The position numbers were made by a program, and so were the translations under genes. From the NCBI GenBank assembly GCA_966211965.1, contig CBIHON010000026.1:1-64000 (forward strand): DNA of 64,000 bases, in the 5' to 3' direction. Under the pieces are notes generated by a model. It had not been told where the DNA came from and ran no database searches. It saw only the letters and a program-made list of their open reading frames with translations. The stretch is from CBIHON01 sp966211965 (GTDB lineage: Bacteria; Pseudomonadota; Gammaproteobacteria; Burkholderiales; Burkholderiaceae_D). Positions within the stretch are counted from its first letter, which is position 1. The number at the start of each line of letters is the position of its first letter. Below, in pieces: positions 25,056 through 32,007 of this stretch.

Positions 25056-26129
25056 ATGCCAATTCCCTCCTCTGAAGTCCCGCTGGTCAGCGTCATCGTG
25101 CGCAGCATCGGCCGCCCTGAACTTGCCGTCGCACTGGATTCCGTTGCCGGCCAAACCTACCCCAATATCGAGATTGTCGTCATCAACGCGCTGGGTTGCG
25201 ACCATCCTGCGCTACCTGCAAATTGGGGACCGTTTCCGCTGCGCCTACATGGCAACGGCACGGCACTCAAGCGCAGCGCCGCCGCCAATGCCGGCCTGGA
25301 CCAAGCGCGCGGCAAACACATTATTTTTCTCGACGATGACGACTACTTCGCGCCCGGCCATATTGCGCTGCTGGCCGCAGCGCTGGCAAAGCAGAGCAGC
25401 GTGCGCGCCGCCTATACCGGCGTGGAAGTGGTCGATGCCGATGCACAAGTGGTAAACGGCGTCATCAATGAACCCTTTCATCGCCTGCGCCTGCTGCAAA
25501 AAAACTACCTGGCGATTCATGCCGTGCTGTTCGAACGCTCGCTGATCGACAATGGCTGCCGCTTCGATCCGGAACTGGAGATCTACGAGGACTGGGATTT
25601 CTGGATCCAGGTGTCGCAGCACACTCCTTTTTTTCATATCGATACCATCAGCGCCTACTACCGCGCAAGCCGGTTCTCCTCGGGCGCCGGCGCAGGCATC
25701 GACTGCGACGAAACGCTCAAGGCAGCGGGGAGCGGCAAGGTATTTGAAAAGTGGAAGCATGTGCAGATGAAGCTGGCCGCGACCATCCAGGCCCTGCTGC
25801 AGCAAGGGCTGCAATTGCAACGCAGCAAGCGCGCGGCCGAGGCCAGGCAGCTATACGAAACCATCTTGTCGATACAACCCGACAACCTGAATGCCTTGAA
25901 CCTGCTGGGCATGATTGCCTATGAAGTCCGCCAATTTGAAACTGCGCAGCAATTGATCGGCAAGGCGATTCGTTTGAACGACAGTATTGCAGGACTCCAT
26001 CTCAACTATGGACTGGTCTTGCAAGGGCAAGGGAAAAAGCAGGATGCGATCGGCAGTTACCGACGCGCCTTGGCCCTGGCCCCGGAAAGCGCGGCAATCA
26101 AGGCGAAGCTGGCCGGCCTCGGGGCCTGA
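25056..26129 (+). CDS. Family 2 glycosyltransferase fused to TPR repeats
   Basis: A 357-residue fusion. Residues 8-225 form a GT-A fold (VSVIVRSIGRPELAVALDSV, then IIFLDDDDYFAPGHIALLAA with the metal-binding Asp cluster, and YEDWDFWIQVSQH near 180 as the acidic catalytic region). Residues 235-357 are two to three TPR units (LQLQRSKRAAEARQLYETIL, NALNLLGMIAYEVRQFETAQ, HLNYGLVLQGQGKKQDAIG). It lies 97 bases after selD on the same strand. The known selenosugar synthase SenB has a different (GT-B) fold by my recollection, so this is not an obvious SenB, although location alone would suggest a link. It more likely glycosylates a surface polymer or protein. Confidence 0.8.
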   Translation: MPIPSSEVPLVSVIVRSIGRPELAVALDSVAGQTYPNIEIVVINALGCDHPALPANWGPFPLRLHGNGTALKRSAAANAGLDQARGKHIIFLDDDDYFAPGHIALLAAALAKQSSVRAAYTGVEVVDADAQVVNGVINEPFHRLRLLQKNYLAIHAVLFERSLIDNGCRFDPELEIYEDWDFWIQVSQHTPFFHIDTISAYYRASRFSSGAGAGIDCDETLKAAGSGKVFEKWKHVQMKLAATIQALLQQGLQLQRSKRAAEARQLYETILSIQPDNLNALNLLGMIAYEVRQFETAQQLIGKAIRLNDSIAGLHLNYGLVLQGQGKKQDAIGSYRRALALAPESAAIKAKLAGLGA

Positions 26130-26185
26130 AACACCGGCACAATCCCCCCTTGACAAAAACCCGGTCGATCCCATACAGTTACTGA

Positions 26186-26272
26186 ATGTTCACCGCAAAA
26201 CCTCATTCTCTCGCACTACTATCCAGCGCCGGCGCCCTGCCAGCGCTGCTGCGACTGCGTATCGCGCTCTGA
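26186..26272 (+). CDS. Candidate Leu-rich leader peptide upstream of leuA, 28 aa
   Basis: An ATG at 26186 opens 28 codons ending in TGA at 26270-26272. Nine of the 28 residues are Leu, clustered as ALLSSAGALPALLRLRIAL, and two adjacent codons are the rare CTA. A short Leu-rich frame 280 bases ahead of 2-isopropylmalate synthase is what a transcription attenuator would look like: slow translation under Leu starvation favours read-through. I do not see an unmistakable terminator/antiterminator pair with a U tract in the following sequence, so the role is inferred from position and composition. Confidence 0.4.
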   Translation: MFTAKPHSLALLSSAGALPALLRLRIAL

Positions 26273-26363
26273 TCCCCCGCACCTGTTTGTTGTTGTCCTC
26301 CTGGCGCAAAGTACCGCCGGATCCAGTCAGACCCAGATTCACCCTTTAGAAAGCCGGCGCCGC

Positions 26364-26474
26364 ATGCACTTCAAGTCCATCCTCGTAAAGCTCATCACAG
26401 GCGACACCATCGCCATGATGATCTTCGCGCGTGCGCTTGCGCTGCTACCGCTACCGATCGGTTGCCTGGCCTAG
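26364..26474 (+). other. Second small hydrophobic ORF in the leuA leader, 36 aa
   Basis: ATG at 26364 to TAG at 26472-26474 encodes 36 residues with seven Leu and a hydrophobic centre (IAMMIFARALALLPLPIGCL). It lies between the first Leu-rich ORF and leuA. It might be a second leader peptide, a small membrane peptide, or chance. No strong ribosome site precedes it (CGCCGC). The rest of the 420-base region between 26130 and 26549 has no other supportable feature apart from the leuA ribosome site AAAAGGATG. Confidence 0.25.
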
Positions 26475-26549
26475 CGTTCCGTGGCCGCCCGGCAGCCTTC
26501 GCGCCACACCCCGCCCCCTTCGCTTTCAAAAATTTTAAAAGGATGCATC

Positions 26550-28250
26550 ATGATGTTGACCAATCCGGCAGCGAAATATCGCGCCTTCCCGCCTGTTCAA
26601 TTGACCAACCGGACATGGCCTGACAAGATCATTTCCAAGCCGCCGATCTGGATGAGCACAGACTTGCGTGACGGCAATCAGGCCTTGATCGAGCCGATGA
26701 GTTCAGAAAAGAAATTGCGTTTCTTCGAGATGCTGGTGCAAATCGGATTGAAGGAAATCGAAGTCGGTTTTCCTTCCGCATCGCAAACGGACTTTGATTT
26801 CGTGCGCAAGCTGATCGTAGAAAACCGCATTCCCGACGACGTCACTATCGAAGTGCTCACGCAGTCGCGGGAAGACTTGATTCGCCGCACCATCGATTCC
26901 TTGCAGGGTGCAAAGCGTGCAATTGTCCATCTCTATAATCCGATCGCGCCGACTTTCCGCCGCATCGTATTTGGCATGTCGCGCGAGGAAGTCAGGGAAA
27001 TCGCCGTGTCGGGCACGCGCCTGATCAAGCAATTGACCGACGAGCGTCCGGAAACCGAATGGGTATTCCAGTACTCGCCGGAAACCTTCAGCATGGCGGA
27101 ACTGGATTTCTCCAAGAACGTCTGCGATGCGGTATCCGAAGTCTGGCAGCCGACCCCGCACAGCAAAATGATCATCAACCTGCCAACAACCGTCGAATGC
27201 AGCACGCCGAACGTGTATGCCGACCAGATCGAATGGATGCACCGCAAGCTGGCGCGTCGCGATTCGATCATCATCAGCGTCCATCCGCACAATGATCGCG
27301 GTACGGCGATCGCCTCGGCCGAATTAGCGGTGATGGCCGGCGCGGAACGGGTCGAAGGCTGCCTGTTCGGCAACGGCGAACGCACCGGCAACGTCGATCT
27401 CGTCACCTTGGCGATGAATCTCTATACGCAAGGCGTGCATCCCGGCCTGGATTTTTCCGACATCGACTCGGTCCGCAAATGCGTCGAGGAATGCAATCAA
27501 TTGCCGGTTCATCCGCGCCACCCCTACGTCGGCGACCTGGTGTTTACGGCGTTCTCGGGCTCGCATCAGGATGCGATCAAGAAAGGCTTCGCGCAGCAGA
27601 AGCCGGACGCAATATGGGAAGTGCCTTACCTCCCAATCGATCCGGCCGATCTCGGCCGCAGCTACGATGCCGTGATCCGCGTCAACAGCCAGTCCGGCAA
27701 GGGCGGCATGGCATATTTGCTGGAGCAGGAATACGGTCTGGCTTTGCCGCGCCGTTTGCAAATCGAATTCAGCCGCGCGGTGCAAGCGGTAGCCGACGCC
27801 AGCGGCAAGGAAATCGCGGCCGACGACATCTACGCGATTTTCAATCGGGAATACCTCGATCAATCCGTTCCCTATTCCTATTTGGGCCATCGGATGCGGG
27901 AAGATTCGGCGCGCGACGAACCGGTGCAGATCGACATCGATATCGCGCTTGAAGGCAAGCGCACCACGCTGCAAGGCATGGGCAACGGACCGATCGATGC
28001 CTTCGTCAACGCGCTCGGGCTCGACATCAAGCTGATGGATTACCACGAGCATGCAATCGGCTCCGGCGCCAATGCACAGGCGGCCTGCTATGTCGAACTG
28101 CGCCTGGACAACGGGCCGACGCTGTTCGGTGTGGCGATCGACGGCAATATCGTGACGGCCTCGTTCAAGGCGGTGTTCAGTGCGATCAACCGGCAGTTGG
28201 CAATAAGACTGCGATCAACTACCGGACAAATCCCAGAGATTGTGACATAA
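26550..28250 (+). CDS. leuA: 2-isopropylmalate synthase (long form)
   Basis: A 566-residue enzyme of the LeuA2/fungal-like class. Its N-terminal extension (AAKYRAFPPVQLTNRTWPD) is followed by the TIM-barrel signature STDLRDGNQALIEPM, the metal-binding HPHNDRGTA and GNGERTGNVDLVTLAMN motifs, and a C-terminal LeuA allosteric dimer domain (about 430-566, GANAQAACYVELR) that binds leucine. It condenses acetyl-CoA with 2-ketoisovalerate as the first committed step to leucine. The start at 26550/26553 follows AAAAGGATG; upstream in-frame sequence is Pro/His-rich leader and not protein-like. It stands alone, away from leuBCD. Leu-rich small ORFs upstream suggest attenuation. Confidence 0.95.
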   Translation: MMLTNPAAKYRAFPPVQLTNRTWPDKIISKPPIWMSTDLRDGNQALIEPMSSEKKLRFFEMLVQIGLKEIEVGFPSASQTDFDFVRKLIVENRIPDDVTIEVLTQSREDLIRRTIDSLQGAKRAIVHLYNPIAPTFRRIVFGMSREEVREIAVSGTRLIKQLTDERPETEWVFQYSPETFSMAELDFSKNVCDAVSEVWQPTPHSKMIINLPTTVECSTPNVYADQIEWMHRKLARRDSIIISVHPHNDRGTAIASAELAVMAGAERVEGCLFGNGERTGNVDLVTLAMNLYTQGVHPGLDFSDIDSVRKCVEECNQLPVHPRHPYVGDLVFTAFSGSHQDAIKKGFAQQKPDAIWEVPYLPIDPADLGRSYDAVIRVNSQSGKGGMAYLLEQEYGLALPRRLQIEFSRAVQAVADASGKEIAADDIYAIFNREYLDQSVPYSYLGHRMREDSARDEPVQIDIDIALEGKRTTLQGMGNGPIDAFVNALGLDIKLMDYHEHAIGSGANAQAACYVELRLDNGPTLFGVAIDGNIVTASFKAVFSAINRQLAIRLRSTTGQIPEIVT

Positions 28251-28297
28251 CAAAAAACGAAGTTTCCATCAGCTTCCTCCCTCGGGAAGAAGCTGGC

Positions 28298-28341
28298 CGA
28301 ATTTTCGAACAGCATGCAACACCAGGCCGACGCCGATGCTG
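28298..28341 (-). pseudogene. Remnant of the 3' end of an Hsp70-family gene
   Basis: On the minus strand this 44-base stretch reads SIGVGLVLHAVRKFG, almost the same as the C-terminus of the intact Hsp70-family protein at 46700 (SIGAGLALDAVRKFGE). The DNA matches 39 of 44 bases with 46707-46750. No other Hsp70 sequence is seen around it, so it is a short scar of a second copy or of a rearrangement. It falls in the 217-base gap after leuA, exactly where the accessory island begins, while the intact gene flanks the island's other end. Confidence 0.65.
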
Positions 28342-28467
28342 TCAGACTGAGTAGCCAGGCCAGACGCGGATGCGGCGAAAGACGGAAACTTGTTTTTCGT
28401 CTTCCGCCGCGCTCCTTTGCTTTGGACGTGCTATCGATGTCCATTTCATACTTCCTCAATCGGACGA

Positions 28468-28998
28468 CTACCCCGCGCGATAGGTTTTTGGCGGGGGTGC
28501 CTGCACCGCATCGGCAAGCAGCTCTGCATGCACCAGCACGGGCACGATGAAGAGCAGTTTGCGTTCAGAGTAACCAGGTCCATGCGCATGCATGCGGAAA
28601 TGCCCGCGCCGCCAGTGCGGCGGCATTGCATGGCCATTGCCGCTTGCCAGCGGCACATCGGGCAGCGATGCCGGCCCGACCACGATGCGGTCATATAGCG
28701 AAGCGATCTTCTTGCGAAGCTTCGGCTCTCGTTTGATGCGCCTCCGGGCGTCGCTATATTCGCGCACGGTGACGCGCCGCGCTTCCTTCAAACCCAGATA
28801 GAGAAACACCTTGGCCAAGTAGGCAACCAGTTCAACCATGCGCCGCTCGTTTTCTTCGGGCGAATGGGGAAGCGGATTGTTAGGCAATAATTTCCCGCCC
28901 CATTCCGACAATGCCGTGTCCGACGAAACGATCGGGCGTTGCAGCTGGTAATAGCCGCTGAAACAGCCCTCTTCCTTCATGATGACAATGAATTCCAT
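28468..28998 (-). CDS. Hypothetical protein of phage/plasmid type, 176 aa
   Basis: A soluble 176-residue protein with a helical basic middle (RRVTVREYSDARRRIKREPK) and a C-terminal block HWRRGHFRMHAHGPGYSERK followed by LLFIVPVLVHA. That HWRRGHWR...YG.G....K..W..P.LV pattern is familiar from uncharacterised phage and plasmid proteins. Its biochemical role is unknown. There is no signal peptide or membrane helix. The next gene on the same strand is the AP2-domain protein upstream at 29059. Both sit at the leuA-proximal border of the Rhs island and may come from an earlier integrated element. A start six residues in (MKEEGC) is also possible. Confidence 0.65.
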   Translation of the reverse strand: MEFIVIMKEEGCFSGYYQLQRPIVSSDTALSEWGGKLLPNNPLPHSPEENERRMVELVAYLAKVFLYLGLKEARRVTVREYSDARRRIKREPKLRKKIASLYDRIVVGPASLPDVPLASGNGHAMPPHWRRGHFRMHAHGPGYSERKLLFIVPVLVHAELLADAVQAPPPKTYRAG

Positions 28999-29058
28999 GA
29001 AGCGCGGGCGAAGGATACCTTTATGGCAGGCTTTCGCCCGGCATCGTCGAATCGCGGA

Positions 29059-29886
29059 CTACTCATCATCGTCACGCACGCGGACACTTTGACGCGACCT
29101 ATTTGCGGGACCGAACTCCGCCTCCCATGCCGCCCGTTGCGCCATCGCCAGGCGAAATGCCTCTTCTTCCATATCGGGCTTGATCCGGAAATAGCTGCTT
29201 TTGCGAATGCCGCCAGCACGATAACTGGCATGCCAATACGCCAGGTCGGAAGTGATGTTGCCGACAGAATCACGCTTGACCACTCGCGTGCGCAATACCC
29301 CAGGCTGGCCTGAAAGCGTTGGGTTTTTGTAGCGGTCGCCTATCTCCTGGGGTTTGGCTTCCCTTGCCAATTCCGGCTCGGGAACCTGAGCCTTTATCTG
29401 CGGCAAGACCGCGCTGGTGGCTTTCCGTGCTTCCTCGCCCAACAGGAAATGCCCCTCGATTTCCGCCAGCATGTCCATACGGGACATGATCGCCATGTCT
29501 CTGGCCTTGTCGCCGTACTTGCTGACTGCGAACGATCGGGTCTTATTTTTGCCATTCGGCAGCCTGATCCGGGCAATCCAGGTTTCGCATCCGCTAGCCG
29601 ATTTCACGTAATGAAGGCCGGGTATGCCGGTGGTATTGGATTTGCGGACGATGGCCCGCTGTTCCTGGCACGTGTAGGGCGTCATCTCTTGCAGCACCTG
29701 ATCGCGGAAGGCGACCGCTTTCGCAAGCGCGGCCTCGGTGCCGCCGTGCTTCAGGTCGGGGAACTGCTTTTTTATCAGAACGCCCCGGCGCATAATCTTG
29801 ACAGTCCAGGCCCAGGTCTGCGTTTTTTTATCGTGACGTCGGCCGATTCCGTAAGGGTAGGGAGAGGAAGGGGTTTTGCGAGGCAT
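29059..29886 (-). CDS. AP2-domain DNA-binding protein
   Basis: A 275-residue basic protein. Residues 1-45 (GIGRRHDKKTQTWAWTVKIM) and residues 85-135 (NTTGIPGLHYVKSASGCETW through SFAVSKYG.KARDMAI) each look like a three-strand AP2/integrase N-terminal-type DNA-binding fold. A third similar block sits at 200-250 (GVLRTRVVKRD...YWHASYRAGGIRKSSYF). Bacterial AP2 proteins are mostly found in phages and homing elements. No nuclease motif (HNH or GIY-YIG) is visible, so this is a binding protein or a nuclease that lost its catalytic part. It is adjacent to Rhs debris and marks the island as mobile. Confidence 0.7.
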   Translation of the reverse strand: MPRKTPSSPYPYGIGRRHDKKTQTWAWTVKIMRRGVLIKKQFPDLKHGGTEAALAKAVAFRDQVLQEMTPYTCQEQRAIVRKSNTTGIPGLHYVKSASGCETWIARIRLPNGKNKTRSFAVSKYGDKARDMAIMSRMDMLAEIEGHFLLGEEARKATSAVLPQIKAQVPEPELAREAKPQEIGDRYKNPTLSGQPGVLRTRVVKRDSVGNITSDLAYWHASYRAGGIRKSSYFRIKPDMEEEAFRLAMAQRAAWEAEFGPANRSRQSVRVRDDDE

Positions 29887-29965
29887 GCTTATTTTGCGTC
29901 AAGATCCGTACTGTGCCCTGCAGGGCATTTCGTTTCATAACATTTTTGCTGGTTCTTTCTTACCA

Positions 29966-30052
29966 CAACCCGATCTCCCAATCCCACCGCTGGCCCTGAA
30001 AGCGCAAGCTCGGCTGAGCTTCATCCGTGAGTTCCTCCTCATCCATTGCCGG
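29966..30052 (-). pseudogene. Rhs gene scar (oldest fragment)
   Basis: About 85 bases match the rhs core near 32589-32680: CGATCTCCCAATCCCACCGC and TGGCCCTGAAA are shared almost exactly, followed by weaker similarity to CTCATCCATT. In the rhs frame this would encode the QQWDWETGLYYNRYRYYD approach to the core end. No reading frame survives. It is the third-closest rhs trace downstream of the active genes and shows a history of tip exchange. The neighbouring stretch 30053-30123 has nothing else recognisable. Confidence 0.6.
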
Positions 30053-30123
30053 CATGGGCATTGACCAGGTCGGCCGCTTCGCCCTGCGGTACATACACCG
30101 GTATATCTAGTGCGTCCTCTTTT

Positions 30124-30606
30124 TCAATTTCGTTGAAAATATCGAACAATCACGAATCCGATTAACGCAACTAAAAACGGCAAGATGGTAGAGCAAATAA
30201 AGAGAGAAAGATCGCGCACCAATATGTCAACCAATCGCGGAAATCCATCTGGTGAAGAGAACCAATCATGATAATTATGGCGCTCTGTATATGGCCAATA
30301 GGTGAGTAAAGAAAGTTGAGCTAGGGATTGTAGTCTGGGTCCAATGGACTCCATCCCACACCCCCATCCAAATGGGAAAGCAAGCCAGCCAAACCACAAC
30401 GCAGTCTTATAAGCAAGCCGTTTGCGTGGTACTGACTCAGTCAATAGCCAGGATCTACGTCCAAGAGAATTGATAGACGAAGATAACGCTACTGCGCTGA
30501 AAACCGTGACAAAGATAAACTCTCCTAAAATCGCCGGAAGAACGGCCATTTCAACTGAAGCAAAAATAGTAAGTAAGACTATGCCAATAAAGAATAACAG
30601 CCGCAT
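30124..30606 (-). CDS. Integral membrane protein, candidate orphan Rhs immunity protein, 160 aa
   Basis: A 160-residue membrane protein with about four hydrophobic segments: LLFFIGIVLLTIFASVEMAV (3-22), a second near 25-45 (AILGEFIFVTVFSAVAL), WFGWLAFPFGWGCG near 75, and SLFICSTILPFLVALIGFVI near 135-154. I recognise no family. It starts 14 bases after the end of a truncated Rhs tip on the same strand, which is where an immunity gene sits in rhsCT/immunity pairs. That makes it a plausible immunity gene left after its toxin was lost. Codon use and AT content are lower in GC than the housekeeping neighbours. Confidence 0.55.
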   Translation of the reverse strand: MRLLFFIGIVLLTIFASVEMAVLPAILGEFIFVTVFSAVALSSSINSLGRRSWLLTESVPRKRLAYKTALWFGWLAFPFGWGCGMESIGPRLQSLAQLSLLTYWPYTERHNYHDWFSSPDGFPRLVDILVRDLSLFICSTILPFLVALIGFVIVRYFQRN

Positions 30607-30620
30607 AAAATTTCACTTTC

Positions 30621-30885
30621 TCAGATTCGCTTTTCAAACACCGTGCACCACTCGCAGGCCGCGGCCACTAATCCACCAATTTCATCCATGCTTGAATCGA
30701 TGTATGAAACAAGATTCGTAGGATAGCTATAGTAGTTCAATCCACCCGCAAGCTTGATCGGATTTGGGAGAGATACCGCCGCATTGCCGGGTCGTAATAC
30801 CGATAGCGGTTGTAATACAGCTCGGTCTCCCAATCCCACTGCTGGTCCTGGGACCTCAAATTCGATCGGTATTACGGCCCTTCTA
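30621..30885 (-). pseudogene. Orphan Rhs C-terminal tip, truncated and frameshifted
   Basis: The minus strand matches the end of the rhs core at 32470-32660. In one frame it reads QQWDWETELYYNRYRYYDPA and MRRYLSQ; then a deleted base (CTCCCAAATCC against CTCTCCCAAGACCC) shifts to a second frame reading PIKLAGGLNYYSYPTNLVSY. The expected DPMGL is replaced by DSSM, and only about 22 further residues (DEIGGLVAAACEWCTVFEKR) remain before the stop. It is thus a displaced old tip that lost its toxin, left behind when a new tip was inserted, followed by its probable immunity gene at 30124-30606. Confidence 0.75.
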
Positions 30886-30890
30886 TGGCC

Positions 30891-31700
30891 TTATTGACGG
30901 TAACCTTGATCCGCAGCGAGGCTATACCACTTCAACGCTTCTTGATGATTTTGCGTCACACCTTTGCCTCTCTCGTACATCTCGCCTAGCGCATGCTGCG
31001 CTTTTGCAAGACCTTGGTTAGCGGCCATGAGGTACCACTTCACGGCTTCTTTGTAGTCCCTGGTTACTCCTTTTCCCTCGGAATACATTGAACCAAGATT
31101 GAATTGTGAGTTGGGTCCACCCTGTTCGGCTCCCACCCTATACCACTTCATAGCTTCCTTGTAGTCCTGGGTCACGCCATTGCCATTGTAATAACATTCT
31201 GCAAGACTGTACCAGGCTAATCCAATACCCTGATCGGCCGCCAAACGATACAACCTCACAGCCTCCTTATAATTCTTGGCGACCCCTTGACCTTTGTGAT
31301 ACATGTTCGCAAGGTTCTGTTGTGCTGGGCCAAAACCTTGATTGGCTGCCAAGCGCAACCATTTCGCCGCTTCCATATAGTCTTGTGCGACACCATTCCC
31401 ATCCCGATACATCCCACCAATTTCATATTGCGCAGCGGCAAAACCTTGATCGGCAGCCAGTCGATACCATTTCAGGGCTTCACCATAGTCTTGCGTGACC
31501 CCATGCCCATTGGAATACGCAATGCCGATCAAACGTTGTGCCTTCATATTTCCTTGATTTGCCAACGGGCGTATTAACATAAGCGCGTGCGCGTAGTCAC
31601 CTTTGTCATAAGCGCTAAGTGCATCGCCGAATTGATCCGCTTTCGCTGATCCGATGCATAGCAATAGTGTGATGGCGATTCCTATAATTGAGTTTTTCAT
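30891..31700 (-). CDS. Secreted Sel1-repeat protein, 269 aa
   Basis: A signal peptide (MKNSIIGIAITLLLCIGSAKA) is followed by six to seven Sel1-like repeats of 36 residues, each with the consensus A...LG.MY..G.GV.QDY.EA.KWYR.AA.QG (for example YGEALKWYRLAADQGFAAAQ, YKEAVRLYRLAADQGIGLAW). Such alpha-helical solenoids bind other proteins in the periplasm. It lies downstream of the rhs gene ending at 32008, on the same strand, and upstream of the orphan tip. Sel1 proteins are known as immunity partners of some type VI secretion effectors, so it is the best candidate immunity gene for the 32008-36363 Rhs. The 307-base gap is wider than usual for such pairs. Confidence 0.85.
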   Translation of the reverse strand: MKNSIIGIAITLLLCIGSAKADQFGDALSAYDKGDYAHALMLIRPLANQGNMKAQRLIGIAYSNGHGVTQDYGEALKWYRLAADQGFAAAQYEIGGMYRDGNGVAQDYMEAAKWLRLAANQGFGPAQQNLANMYHKGQGVAKNYKEAVRLYRLAADQGIGLAWYSLAECYYNGNGVTQDYKEAMKWYRVGAEQGGPNSQFNLGSMYSEGKGVTRDYKEAVKWYLMAANQGLAKAQHALGEMYERGKGVTQNHQEALKWYSLAADQGYRQ

Positions 31701-32007
31701 TTTCTTAAATTTAAACGATCTCTAATGCAATTAATGCGAGCCAAGACTACACCGAACAACGGTCCGAATTCATAGAATTTCCATTGATCACTTAACGATC
31801 AATGGGCCATTTTGATAAAAACAGAAAATTTCCTCGCCTCCTGCCAGGGCGGTTTATGCGAGTTAGCCACCCATATTCGCCCGCCATGAACGCACTAGCA
31901 TCATCAGGTGCGGGCACCACAGATAAATATTGACCAGCTCCAGCACCGTGAAAGCGTGCGTGCATTTTTTGCCAAATCGCAATAGTGAACCTTGCTAAAG
32001 CATTGCC
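31701..32007. other. Noncoding gap between Sel1 gene and rhs gene, with hairpin
   Basis: No supported gene. A perfect 9-bp inverted repeat CCATTGATC/GATCAATGG with a 7-nt loop lies at 31781-31805 without a U tract. A 57-codon minus-strand frame (about 31799-31972) starting MHARFHGAGAGQYL has no recognisable features and may be debris of a lost gene. Confidence 0.4.

Noticed and set aside
25056..26129. GT2-TPR gene as senB
   Set aside because: The fold (GT-A with Asp cluster) and TPR fusion do not match the known selenosugar synthase; kept only as a speculative finding.
28260..28300. leuA terminator hairpin CAGCTTCC...GGAAGAAGCTG
   Set aside because: The stem needs a bulge and is followed by only a short T run (AATTTT) inside the Hsp70 remnant; too weak to list as a feature.
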